A stretch of 28,667 nucleotides of DNA from an uncultured Variovorax sp. (GTDB lineage: Bacteria; Pseudomonadota; Gammaproteobacteria; Burkholderiales; Burkholderiaceae): assembly GCA_946478645.1 (NCBI GenBank), contig CAMLCW010000014.1:1-28667 (forward strand), given 5' to 3'. The notes under the pieces were generated by a model. That model was not told the origin of the DNA. It did no database searches and saw only the letters and a program-made list of their open reading frames with translations. This document shows, in pieces, positions 1 to 7,775 of the stretch. Position 1 is the stretch's first letter. Every line of letters begins with the position of its first letter. Position numbers and translations under genes: made by a program.

Positions 1-425
1 CCGACGACGACGACGACGATGAAAACGACGGCGGCGGCCGGACGCACATCGCGGTGCTCGAAGGCGCGGTGCAGATCACGCCACGCCGGGCCGCACCGCG
101 CGTGCTCGCGGCGCCGCAGCAGGCGCACTTCACGGCCGACCATATCGGCGCCTTCACGCCGGCCGACGCCTCCGACGTGGCCTGGGCCCAAGGCATGCTG
201 GTGGCCGACGGCATGCGCCTGGCCGAGTTCGCGGCCACGCTGTCGCGCCACCGGCCCGGCCTGCTCGTGTGCGACGCGGCCGTGGCCGCGCTGCGCATTT
301 CGGGCGCGTTTCCGCTGGCCGACACCGACCGCGTGCTGCGCATGCTGGTGACGACTTATCCCGTGGAAGCGGTGAGCCGCCTGCGCGGGCACTGGGTCAC
401 GCTGGTGCCCCGTGCGGCGACCTAG
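1..425 (+). CDS. fecR: FecR-type anti-sigma/sigma regulator, C-terminal part (5' end outside window)
   Basis: This is the C-terminal part of an inner-membrane FecR-family regulator, which relays a signal from a TonB-dependent receptor to a cytoplasmic FecI-type ECF sigma factor. The reading frame is open from base 3. It begins with six Asp codons plus Glu-Asn-Asp and a Gly run, followed by the typical FecR strand THIAVLEGAVQITP. The rest carries the usual periplasmic tail: a GMLVADGMRLAEFAATLSRH segment and a final repeat ending in RLRGHWVTLVPR. The stop at 423-425 lies 91 bases before the receptor start, the classical fecI-fecR-receptor order. The sigma gene would lie upstream of the window. 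The acidic run is an unusual insertion just before the conserved strand. Family assignment is firm; the ligand is unknown. Confidence 0.85.
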   Translation, partial: DDDDDDENDGGGRTHIAVLEGAVQITPRRAAPRVLAAPQQAHFTADHIGAFTPADASDVAWAQGMLVADGMRLAEFAATLSRHRPGLLVCDAAVAALRISGAFPLADTDRVLRMLVTTYPVEAVSRLRGHWVTLVPRAAT

Positions 426-470
426 AAAAAAATATGTCTGCTGCGGGGTGAGACTTTTTTTCGTTTCGGC
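426..470 (+). promoter_or_regulatory. Candidate ECF (FecI-like) sigma promoter ahead of the receptor gene
   Basis: Immediately after the fecR stop there is an A-run (GAAAAAAATAT from 425) followed by GGGGTGAGAC and a seven-T run at 454-461. This AT-rich island is exceptional in such GC-rich DNA. An A-rich element some 20 bases ahead of a second conserved block, between fecR and its receptor, is where FecI-type sigma factors start receptor transcription. No exact consensus match can be demonstrated from one sequence. Confidence 0.35.
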
Positions 471-516
471 TGGCAAGGGAGTGAACACGCCTCCCTTCTC
501 CATCGGTCCGAACGAC

Positions 517-2982
517 ATGCCATCTTCTTCTCAACCTCCTTTTCCCCGCGCGCTTCCGTCCCTTCGCCAGGCCTTGCTCGCGCTCGCCCTCGGCGGGCTC
601 GCGGGCGCGGGCATGCCCGCCTTCGCGGCCGGCGAAGCGACGCTCGACGCGGCCGCGCCGCGTGGCTGGAACATCCCGGCCGGGCCGCTCGGCCGCACGC
701 TGGCCGGCTTTGCAGCCGAAAGCGGCATCGCGCTGTCGTTCGACCCGGCGCTCACGCAGGGCCGCAGCAGCCCGGCGGTGTCGGGCCGCTACACCCCGCG
801 CGAGGCCGCGGCGCGGCTGCTGGCCGGCAGCGGCCTGCAGCTCGCCGCGCGCAGCGACGGCAGCTACACGCTGAGCCGCAGCGGCGCGGACGGCAGCGCT
901 GCAGCGAGCAGCGGCGCGGGCATCGCCACGCTGGCGCCGATCACGGTCGCGGCCGACGCCGACCGCAGCGGCACCACCGAAGGCACCGGCGCCTACACCC
1001 CGCGCGCCACGGCCGCGGCCACCGGGCTCGCGCTGTCGCTGCGGCAAACGCCGCAGTCGATGACCGTCATCACGCGCCAGCAGATCGACGACCAGAACCT
1101 GCTCTCGCTGGGCCAGGCGATGAAGAGCGTTCCGGGCGTGGTTTCGGTGAGCTCCGACAGCGACCGCACCGACCTGTACGCGCGCGGCTTCTACATCGAC
1201 AACTACCAGTACGACGGCGTGCCGACCAACGTCACGACCGACTTCTTCGGCGCTTCCACCAATGACCCGGTGCTGTACGACCGCATCGAGGTCGTGCGCG
1301 GCTCGACGGGTTTGCTGACCGGCGCGGGCAATCCGTCGGCCTCGGTCAACTTGGTGCGCAAGCATGCCGACAGCCGCGTGTTCGCGGGCAGCGCGTCGCT
1401 CGCGCTCGGTTCGTGGAACCTGCGCCGCGCCACCGTCGACCTCTCGACGCCGGTGACGGCCGACGGCCGCGTGCGGGCGCGCGTGATCGGCATGACCGAA
1501 GACCGCGATTCGTTCATCGACATGTACCACGGCCGCAAGCATGTGCTCTACGGCGTGGTCGATGCCGACCTGTCGCCCGACACCACCTTGAGCGTGGGCA
1601 TCGAGTCGCAGGCCAACCGGCCCACCTCGTCGACCTGGGGCGGCCTGCCGCTGACCTTCGCCGATGGCGGGCCGACCCGCTGGCATGCAGGCAGGACCAT
1701 CGGCACACCTTGGACGCACTGGGACACGACCAGCACCACCGCGTTCGCGAACCTGGCGCACCGGCTCGACAACGGATGGACGCTCAAGGCCAATGCCTCG
1801 CACCGCGACAGCAAGCAGAACGCCAAGCTGCTGTACCTCTTCGGCGGGCTCGACCGCCTGAGCGGCACGGGCCTGGGCTCGCTGCCCGGCTACTTCGAGC
1901 ATGCGTTCCGGCAGAACAGCCTCGACCTGCAGGCGACCGGGCCGTTCCGGCTGCTCGGCCGCGAGCATGAGCTCGTGGTGGGCATCACGCACAGCGTCTC
2001 GCGCTACGAAGAGGCCAACCATGCGCGCAAAAGCCCGCTGCCCGGCACCGGCAACTTCTATCTCTGGAACGGCGCGTACCCCGAGCCGAGCTGGGGCGCG
2101 CTCGAGGTCTCGGGCGTCAACAAGACGCGCCAGACCGGCTACTACGGCGCGGCGCGGCTGTCGCTGGCCGATTCGCTCAAGCTCATCGTGGGCGGCCGGC
2201 AGAACAGCTGGCGCGCGCACCGCCTGACGGCGGACGACCCCGTCACGCGCCGCCACGAGGTGTTCACGCCGTATGCGGGCCTGGTCTACGACCTGAGCGA
2301 GAGCCTCTCGCTGTATGCGAGCTACACCGACATCTTCCAGCCGCAGAACTACCGCGACGCGGCAGGCGCCTACCTCGATCCGGTCACCGGCCGCAGCTAC
2401 GAGATCGGCATCAAGGGCGAGCACATGGACGGCAAGCTCAACACCTCGGTCGCCGTCTTCCGCGCCGAGCAGGAGAACGTCGCGCAGCGCGATGGCACCC
2501 GGCTCGTGCCCAACTCCACCGAAGGCGCCTACTACGGCGCGCGCGGCGTGACCAGCAAGGGCGTCGAGCTGCAGGTGTCTGGCGCGCTGGCCGAAGGCTG
2601 GCAGGTGAACGCCGGCATCGCGCGCACGCTCGGGCGCGATGGCGACGGGAACCGCATCAACCCCACGATGCCGACCACCCAGGCCACGCTCTTCACCACC
2701 TACCGCATGCCGGGCGCGTGGCACCGGCTCACCGTCGGCGGCGGCGTCAACTGGCAGAACCGCGTGTACCACCCCTACAGCGTGGGCGGCGCCGACCTGC
2801 GCTATACGCAGGGCTCGCGCGCGGTCGTGAGCCTGATGGCGCGCTATGCGTTCTCGCCGCGGCTGGCGCTGCAGCTCAACATCGAGAACCTGCTCGACAA
2901 GCGCTACTACAGCAACATCGACGGGCAGGCCTTCTTCGGCACGCCGCGCAATGCGGTGGCGACGCTGAGCTACAAGTTCTGA
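517..2982 (+). CDS. TonB-dependent siderophore receptor with N-terminal signalling (STN) domain
   Basis: This 821-residue outer-membrane transporter takes up a ferric siderophore at the expense of TonB energy and signals through FecR. A signal peptide with a hydrophobic core (LALALGGLAGAG) ends near residue 38 (AFAA). An STN domain follows at about 50-125 (WNIPAGPLGRTLAGFAAESG). The plug starts near 175 with LRQTPQSMTVITRQQI and contains the IEVVRGSTGLLTGAG segment near 256-270. The remainder is a beta-barrel ending LSYKF with the terminal Phe expected of outer-membrane barrels. I chose the ATG at 517 because the 35 codons before it are not a signal sequence and overlap the likely promoter. 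Position after fecR and the STN domain together indicate cell-surface signalling control by iron and its own ligand. The specific siderophore cannot be read from the sequence. Confidence 0.93.
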   Translation: MPSSSQPPFPRALPSLRQALLALALGGLAGAGMPAFAAGEATLDAAAPRGWNIPAGPLGRTLAGFAAESGIALSFDPALTQGRSSPAVSGRYTPREAAARLLAGSGLQLAARSDGSYTLSRSGADGSAAASSGAGIATLAPITVAADADRSGTTEGTGAYTPRATAAATGLALSLRQTPQSMTVITRQQIDDQNLLSLGQAMKSVPGVVSVSSDSDRTDLYARGFYIDNYQYDGVPTNVTTDFFGASTNDPVLYDRIEVVRGSTGLLTGAGNPSASVNLVRKHADSRVFAGSASLALGSWNLRRATVDLSTPVTADGRVRARVIGMTEDRDSFIDMYHGRKHVLYGVVDADLSPDTTLSVGIESQANRPTSSTWGGLPLTFADGGPTRWHAGRTIGTPWTHWDTTSTTAFANLAHRLDNGWTLKANASHRDSKQNAKLLYLFGGLDRLSGTGLGSLPGYFEHAFRQNSLDLQATGPFRLLGREHELVVGITHSVSRYEEANHARKSPLPGTGNFYLWNGAYPEPSWGALEVSGVNKTRQTGYYGAARLSLADSLKLIVGGRQNSWRAHRLTADDPVTRRHEVFTPYAGLVYDLSESLSLYASYTDIFQPQNYRDAAGAYLDPVTGRSYEIGIKGEHMDGKLNTSVAVFRAEQENVAQRDGTRLVPNSTEGAYYGARGVTSKGVELQVSGALAEGWQVNAGIARTLGRDGDGNRINPTMPTTQATLFTTYRMPGAWHRLTVGGGVNWQNRVYHPYSVGGADLRYTQGSRAVVSLMARYAFSPRLALQLNIENLLDKRYYSNIDGQAFFGTPRNAVATLSYKF

Positions 2983-3063
2983 GCAGCGGCGGCGGCGGCC
3001 GGTCGCCCGCCGATGTCGGGCCAGTGGGCGCTGAGACAATGGGGCTGCAACCAAGGACCCCGA

Positions 3064-3453
3064 ATGTTCTCCCATGTCTTTCTCGGCGTCAGCGATTTCG
3101 AGCGCAGCCTGCGCTTCTACCGCCCCGTGATGGAGCGCCTCGGCACCACGCTGCGCTTCTGCGAGCCCGAGCGGCCGTGGGCCGGCTGGCAGAGCGCCGG
3201 CCAGTCGCGTCCGCTGTTCGTCATCGCCAAGCCCCATGACGGGCAGCCGCACCATCCCGGCAACGGGCAGATGGTCGCCTTCACCGCGGACAGCCGCGAG
3301 ACCGTGCGCGCCGTGCACGACATCGCGCTGGCCCATGGCGGCAGCTGCGAGGGCCCGCCGGGGCTCCGGCCGCACTACCACGCCAACTACTACGGCGCGT
3401 ACTTCCGCGATCCCGAGGGCAACAAGCTGTGCGTCGTCTGCCACGCACCATGA
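3064..3453 (+). CDS. VOC (glyoxalase/bleomycin resistance fold) family protein
   Basis: This 129-residue protein begins MFSHVFLGVSDFERSLRFYR, the standard first strand and helix of the vicinal-oxygen-chelate fold with a candidate metal His at position 4. It ends with YYGAYFRDPEGNKLCVVCH, in which the Glu of DPEGN is the usual metal-binding acidic residue. The length is that of a single-domain protein with two half-repeats. Such proteins include lyases, dioxygenases and antibiotic-binding proteins, and the substrate cannot be told from sequence alone. The ATG at 3064 was preferred to the in-frame ATG at 3013 because the fold starts right there. A GACAAT box at 3034-3039 could be a -10 element. 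The gene overlaps the next one by four bases (ATGA), so the two are probably translated together. Confidence 0.85.
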   Translation: MFSHVFLGVSDFERSLRFYRPVMERLGTTLRFCEPERPWAGWQSAGQSRPLFVIAKPHDGQPHHPGNGQMVAFTADSRETVRAVHDIALAHGGSCEGPPGLRPHYHANYYGAYFRDPEGNKLCVVCHAP

Positions 3454-4475
3454 GCCGGACCCCGACACACGACCCCGACCTCGTCGCCACCCACACCACC
3501 GCCGCGCACACCTCGGTGGCGCGGTGGGTGACGCAGCACCATGGCCTTGCCGTGCAGCAGTGCCACCTGATCCGCCGCGGCCTGAACGACAACTACGCGC
3601 TGCGTTCGCACGACGGCACCCGTTACGTGGCGCGCGTGTATTCCATTCGGCCGCGCGGCGACTTCAACATCGACTTCGAACTCGCGCTGCTCGCCCACGT
3701 GGCAGGCAAGGAAGCGAGCGTGGCGGCGCCCGTGCCGACGGCGGACGGGCGCACGCACATCCGGCTGCAATTCCCCGAAGGCGCGCGCGCACTGGCCCTG
3801 TTCCGCCATGCCGAAGGCACGACGCCCGAATCGCTCGACGATTACGAACTCACCGCGCGCACGCTCGCCCGCATCCATGCGGCCGCACGCGACTACGCGG
3901 GTCCGCCAAGCCGCTACACCCTCGACGGCCATCACCTTGCAGGCAGAACGCTCACCTACTTGCAGACGCATCCGGAGCTCGATGCGGCCCTGCTCGACAC
4001 CTACCGCGGCCTGGTGTGCCGGCTGCTCGATGAACTGGCCCGGATCGAAGACGAGCTGACGCGCGTCGTCTGCCATGGCGACACGCACGGCTTCAACAAC
4101 CACGTGAGCACCGACGCGGCCGGCACGGCGCGCTCGGTGTTCTTCGACTTCGACGATGCGGGGCCCGGCTTCCTGGCGTACGAACTCTGCGTGCTGCCGT
4201 GGTCGCACCTGATGCGCAAGAACCTCAAGGAGACCGACGACGCGCTGCGCGAGCGCTGGACGCGCTACCTGCGCGGTTACCGCGCGGGCGGCGGCCAGGT
4301 CGGCGAGCGCGACCTGGCTGCGCTGCCGCTCTTCGTGCAACTGCGCCACCTGTGGAACATCGGCGAGGCCGCCGGGCGACTGCATCACTGGGGCACCAAC
4401 TCGGCGCCGGCGGAATGGCTGCACAAGCAGGTCGACGTGTTCGAGGCCTGGCGGCGGCTCGACCTGCGCGCCTGA
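3450..4475 (+). CDS. APH-fold phosphotransferase (homoserine kinase/choline kinase-like)
   Basis: This 341-residue protein has the aminoglycoside phosphotransferase/choline kinase fold. The N-lobe contains RRGLNDNYALR and RYVARVYS, a nucleotide-lobe pattern with a phosphate-loop-like turn. The C-lobe has the Brenner catalytic motif CHGDTHGFNN (catalytic Asp about 211, Asn about 216) and the metal-binding FFDFDDAG (Asp about 233 and 235). A DFD form instead of IDW is typical of the homoserine kinase-like subset. It is probably a cytosolic ATP-dependent kinase for a small alcohol or amine. Known members act on homoserine, choline, methylthioribose or aminoglycosides; nothing here singles one out. 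Its start overlaps the VOC gene stop (ATGA). Its 3' end faces the fds regulator gene with only eight bases between them. Confidence 0.85.
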   Translation: MSRTPTHDPDLVATHTTAAHTSVARWVTQHHGLAVQQCHLIRRGLNDNYALRSHDGTRYVARVYSIRPRGDFNIDFELALLAHVAGKEASVAAPVPTADGRTHIRLQFPEGARALALFRHAEGTTPESLDDYELTARTLARIHAAARDYAGPPSRYTLDGHHLAGRTLTYLQTHPELDAALLDTYRGLVCRLLDELARIEDELTRVVCHGDTHGFNNHVSTDAAGTARSVFFDFDDAGPGFLAYELCVLPWSHLMRKNLKETDDALRERWTRYLRGYRAGGGQVGERDLAALPLFVQLRHLWNIGEAAGRLHHWGTNSAPAEWLHKQVDVFEAWRRLDLRA

Positions 4476-4483
4476 CGCGGCCC

Positions 4484-5608
4484 TCAACGTTTTTTCGGCC
4501 GATCGGGCCGGGCCCGGCGTGCGGCAGGCGCCGCGGCGCGCAGTGACCCGAAGGCTTCGGGCAACGACAGCACGCGGCCGCAATCCACCGCCTGGTAGCC
4601 CGCGAGCCGGTTCACCGCCTGCTGGTAGGCATCGCTGCGCAGGAGGTCGAGCATGCGCGCAACGATCGGCGCCGTGAGCGAGCGTTCGTCGCACAGCAAA
4701 AAGTAGCGCTCCACCTGGTTGGAGATGAAGTCCAGCTTGAACTGCCGCGCAGGCGTTTCGACGCCGTAGCCCGCGTCGGCCATGCCGCTGGCGACGAAGG
4801 CGGCCACGGCCGCGTGCGTGAACTCGCACTGCTCGTAGCCCTTGATCGATTCGGGCGCGATGCCCTGATCGCGTAACTGCAGGTCGAACAGGTAGCGCGT
4901 GCCCGAGCCCGCCTGCCGGTTGATGAAGCGCACGTCGGGGCGCGACAGGTCGGCCAGCGTGTAGATCTTCTTCGGGTTGCCGGGCGCCACCATCAGGCCC
5001 TGGTGCCGCGTGGCCATGCCGATGACTTTTTGCGTGGCGGGGTCGAGCCAGGCGCCGTAGTGCGCCACGGCTTCGGCCTCGAAAGCGCCGAGCGGCACGT
5101 GGAACCCCGCCACGTCGCAGCCGCCGTGCCGCAGCGAGGCCACGGCCTCTTCGCTGCCGCAGTAGCGCAGGTCGCCCGGCACCTGCGCCGCGGCCAGGAA
5201 CGCGTGCAGGGTCTCGATGGCGAAGCCGTGGCTCGCATGGATGCGCAGCAAGGTCGGCACCGAAGGAATGAGCTTCTCGATTTCCGCGCCGAGTTCCGAT
5301 GCCAGTGAATCGAGCAGCGGCGACAGCCGCGCCGTGATGCGCCGATCGGCCCACACCAGCTTCTCGCCGAGCGGCGAGAGGCTCGAGCCCTTGCCCCGCT
5401 GCATGGCCACCAGCGGCTGGCCGAACATGGCTTCGCCCTGGCGGATCAGCTCCCACGCATGGCGGTAGGAGACGCCGGCCTCCACGCAGGCGCTCGACAG
5501 GCTGCCGTGCTCGAGCACCTTCACGAGCAGTTCGATGACGCGCGGCGCCAGCGCCGTTCCGTCGGGCTGGCGGATGGTCCATTGCGGCTTGATCTGTACT
5601 TCATGCAT
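4484..5608 (-). CDS. fdsR: ModE-type HTH regulator with periplasmic-binding-like domain, divergent from the formate dehydrogenase operon
   Basis: This is a 374-residue one-component DNA-binding regulator. The N-terminal winged helix-turn-helix (about 20-90: LAPRVIELLVKVLEHGSLSS, then GVSYRHAWELI, ending in LSPLGEKLVWADRRI) is of the ModE/LysR kind. Residues about 110-345 form a substrate-binding-protein-like sensor (LLRIHASHGFAIETL, CGSEEAVASLRHGGCDVAGFH, RFINRQAGSGTRYLFD), the PBP-like domain also found in molybdate-related regulators. It is divergent from fdsG with 126 bases between the starts, so it most likely controls the formate dehydrogenase genes, perhaps in response to formate or molybdate. 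The C-terminus is Arg/Ala-rich (AAAPAARRARPDRPKKR) and probably disordered. The symbol rests on position and on the regulator described beside fds in related bacteria; the family call is firmer than the symbol. Confidence 0.75.
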   Translation of the reverse strand: MHEVQIKPQWTIRQPDGTALAPRVIELLVKVLEHGSLSSACVEAGVSYRHAWELIRQGEAMFGQPLVAMQRGKGSSLSPLGEKLVWADRRITARLSPLLDSLASELGAEIEKLIPSVPTLLRIHASHGFAIETLHAFLAAAQVPGDLRYCGSEEAVASLRHGGCDVAGFHVPLGAFEAEAVAHYGAWLDPATQKVIGMATRHQGLMVAPGNPKKIYTLADLSRPDVRFINRQAGSGTRYLFDLQLRDQGIAPESIKGYEQCEFTHAAVAAFVASGMADAGYGVETPARQFKLDFISNQVERYFLLCDERSLTAPIVARMLDLLRSDAYQQAVNRLAGYQAVDCGRVLSLPEAFGSLRAAAPAARRARPDRPKKR

Positions 5609-5657
5609 GGTGGGTTTCGGCTTTACAAAGCATATGTATCGGGCGGTTCACCTCATA

Positions 5658-5716
5658 TTGTGGCAGCCGACCTCGCTCCCTACACTCGCGCAAACCACGA
5701 GATGGCCTTGCCACAA
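5658..5716. promoter_or_regulatory. Paired inverted half-sites in the fdsR-fdsG intergenic region
   Basis: TTGTGGCA at 5658-5665 and its exact reverse complement TGCCACAA at 5709-5716 flank a 43-base spacer in the short divergent control region. The outer site ends 18 bases before the fdsG start codon. The arrangement suits two binding sites for a dimeric regulator such as the adjacent ModE-like protein. The symmetry is seen directly; the operator role is inferred. Confidence 0.4.
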
Positions 5717-5718
5717 AT

Positions 5719-5723
5719 AGGAG
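5719..5723 (+). promoter_or_regulatory. Ribosome binding site of fdsG
   Basis: AGGAG lies 11 bases before the ATG at 5735. It supports that start over the in-frame ATG at 5702, which would add eleven residues and has no comparable site. Confidence 0.6.
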
Positions 5724-5734
5724 ATGAACAGCAT

Positions 5735-6199
5735 ATGACCGACCTGAGCATCGCGAGCGCCCTCGCGGCGGCGCACAAGGATCTGCCCGGCGGACTGCTG
5801 CCGGCGCTTCACGCGATACAGGATGCGCTGGGCCACGTGCCGCCCGACGCGGTGCCGCTGGTGGCCGCGCAGTTCAACCTGTCGCGCGCCGAAGTGCATG
5901 GCGTGGTCAGCTACTACCACCACTTCCGCGTTGCGCCCGCGGGTCGGCTGCTGGTGCAGGTCTGCCGCGCCGAAGCCTGCAAGGCGATGGGTGCGGATGC
6001 GCTGCTCGCGCATGCCGAAGCGCGCCTGGGCTGCGCGGTGCACGGCACGTCGACCGATCGCCAGCATTCACTGGAGCCGGTGTTCTGCCTCGGCCTGTGC
6101 GCCTCGTCGCCCGCCATCGCGGTGAATGGCGAAGTGCATGCGCGCATCACGCCGGCGCGGTTTGACGCGGTGCTCGAAGAAGCACGGAGCGCGGCATGA
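5735..6199 (+). CDS. fdsG: NAD+-dependent formate dehydrogenase, gamma subunit (NuoE-like, 2Fe-2S)
   Basis: This 154-residue subunit belongs to the soluble molybdenum formate dehydrogenase. It has the NuoE thioredoxin-like fold: a helical N-terminus (LLPALHAIQDALGHVP), the conserved GVVSYYHHFR stretch, and four Cys ligands for a 2Fe-2S cluster. The ligands are Cys77 and Cys82 (CRAEAC) and Cys118 and Cys122 (CLGLC). The subunit works in the electron path between the alpha-subunit clusters and the flavin of FdsB. It is the first gene of the fds operon. Its stop overlaps the fdsB start (ATGA at 6196-6199), so the two proteins are probably made in equal amounts. Confidence 0.95.
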   Translation: MTDLSIASALAAAHKDLPGGLLPALHAIQDALGHVPPDAVPLVAAQFNLSRAEVHGVVSYYHHFRVAPAGRLLVQVCRAEACKAMGADALLAHAEARLGCAVHGTSTDRQHSLEPVFCLGLCASSPAIAVNGEVHARITPARFDAVLEEARSAA

Positions 6200-7755
6200 C
6201 GGCCACCGTCGTTTACGTGCCCCGCGACTCGGCGGCACTGGCCGTCGGCGCCGACCGCGTGGCGCGGCAGATCGAAGCGCAGGCCCTCGCGCGCAAGCTG
6301 CCGGTGCGCATCGTGCGCAACGGATCGCGCGGGCTGTTCTGGCTCGAGACGCTGGTCGAAGTGGCCACGCCCGCGGGCCGCGTCGCCTATGGCCCGGTCA
6401 TGCCGGCCGACGTGGCCGGCCTCTTCGATGCGGGTTTCCTCACGGGTGGCGAGCATGCGCTGGGCCTGGGGCTCACCGAGGAGATCCCGTACCTGAAGCA
6501 GCAGGAGCGGCTCACCTTCGCGCGCATGGGCATCACCGATCCGGTGTCCGTGGCCGACTACGAGGCGCACGAAGGTTTTGCGGGGCTGCGCCGCGCATTG
6601 ACGCTCGCGCCGGCAGAGATCGTGCAGCAGGTGCTGGAATCCGGCCTGCGCGGCCGCGGTGGCGCCGCCTTTCCGGCCGGCATCAAGTGGAAGACGGTGC
6701 TGGCGGCCGAGGCACCGCAGAAGTACATCGTCTGCAATGCCGACGAGGGCGACTCGGGCACTTTTTCCGACCGCATGACGATGGAAGGCGATCCGCTCAT
6801 GCTGGTCGAAGGCATGGTCATCGCGGGCCTCGCGACCGGTGCGACCGAAGGCTACATCTACGTGCGCTCGGAATACCCGCATGCCATCGCCACGCTCGGC
6901 GAGGCGATCCGCCATGCAACGCAGGCGGGCTACCTGGGCGATGGCATCCTCGGCACGGGCCACCGCTTTCACCTCCACGTGCGCAAGGCCGCGGGTGCGT
7001 ACGTGTGCGGCGAGGAAACCGCGCTGCTCGAAAGCCTGGAGGGCCGCCGCGGCATCGTGCGCGCCAAGCCGCCGCTGCCCGCGCTGCAGGGGCTGTTCGG
7101 CCAGCCAACGGTGATCAACAACGTGATCACGCTCGCGTCGGTGCCGCTGATCCTGGCGCGCGGCGCCGGCTTCTACAAAAACTTCGGCATGGGCCGTTCG
7201 CGCGGCACCTTGCCGTTCCAGCTGGCCGGCAACATCCGCCGCGGCGGCCTCGTCGAGAAGGCCTTCTGCCTGAGCCTGCGCGAACTGCTCTACGACTTCG
7301 GCGGCGGCAGCGCGAGCGGCCGGCCGATCAAGGCGGTGCAGGTGGGCGGCCCGCTGGGCGCCTACGTGCCCGAGTCGCAATGGGACCTGCCGCTCGACTA
7401 CGAAGCGTATGCCGCGGTGGGCGCGGTGGTCGGCCACGGCGGCATCGTGGTGCACGACGACACGGCCGACATGGCGCAGCTGGCGCGCTACGCGATGGAG
7501 TTCTGCGCCATCGAGTCGTGCGGCAAGTGCACGCCCTGCCGCATCGGCTCCACGCGCGGCGTCGAAGTGATCGACAAGATCACCCGCAACCAGAACCGGC
7601 CGCAGCAGGTGATCCTGCTGCGCGACCTCTGCGACACCATGCTCCACGGCTCGCTCTGCGCCATGGGCGGCATGACGCCCTACCCCGTGCTCTCGGCGCT
7701 CGACCACTACCCCGACGACTTCGGCCTGTCTGCGCCGGACCGGGAGGCGGCTTGA
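6196..7755 (+). CDS. fdsB: NAD+-dependent formate dehydrogenase, beta subunit (NuoF-like, FMN and 4Fe-4S)
   Basis: This 519-residue diaphorase subunit transfers electrons from the alpha subunit to NAD+ through FMN. The first 120 or so residues are a NuoE-like thioredoxin-fold extension typical of FdsB. The flavin/NAD core follows, with GLRGRGGAAFPAGIKW (near 150-165) and CNADEGDSGTFSDR (near 179-192), where Glu-Gly-Asp contacts the nucleotide. An SLBB-type segment comes next, then the C-terminal 4Fe-4S ligands Cys442, Cys445 and Cys448 (CGKCTPC) and Cys488 (SLCAMGG). That spacing is the one seen in NuoF of complex I. The gene overlaps fdsG by four bases. A 179-base gap holding a large inverted repeat separates it from fdsA, which is unusual because fdsB and fdsA are normally close. 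Confidence 0.96.
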   Translation: MTATVVYVPRDSAALAVGADRVARQIEAQALARKLPVRIVRNGSRGLFWLETLVEVATPAGRVAYGPVMPADVAGLFDAGFLTGGEHALGLGLTEEIPYLKQQERLTFARMGITDPVSVADYEAHEGFAGLRRALTLAPAEIVQQVLESGLRGRGGAAFPAGIKWKTVLAAEAPQKYIVCNADEGDSGTFSDRMTMEGDPLMLVEGMVIAGLATGATEGYIYVRSEYPHAIATLGEAIRHATQAGYLGDGILGTGHRFHLHVRKAAGAYVCGEETALLESLEGRRGIVRAKPPLPALQGLFGQPTVINNVITLASVPLILARGAGFYKNFGMGRSRGTLPFQLAGNIRRGGLVEKAFCLSLRELLYDFGGGSASGRPIKAVQVGGPLGAYVPESQWDLPLDYEAYAAVGAVVGHGGIVVHDDTADMAQLARYAMEFCAIESCGKCTPCRIGSTRGVEVIDKITRNQNRPQQVILLRDLCDTMLHGSLCAMGGMTPYPVLSALDHYPDDFGLSAPDREAA

Positions 7756-7775
7756 AGGCACTCGAATGCGGACTA

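Noticed and set aside
397..3468. Minus-strand open frame of 1023 codons
   Set aside because: It is antisense to the receptor and VOC genes, is Arg/Ala/Val/His-rich with no domain, and results from the GC-rich codon bias of the real genes.
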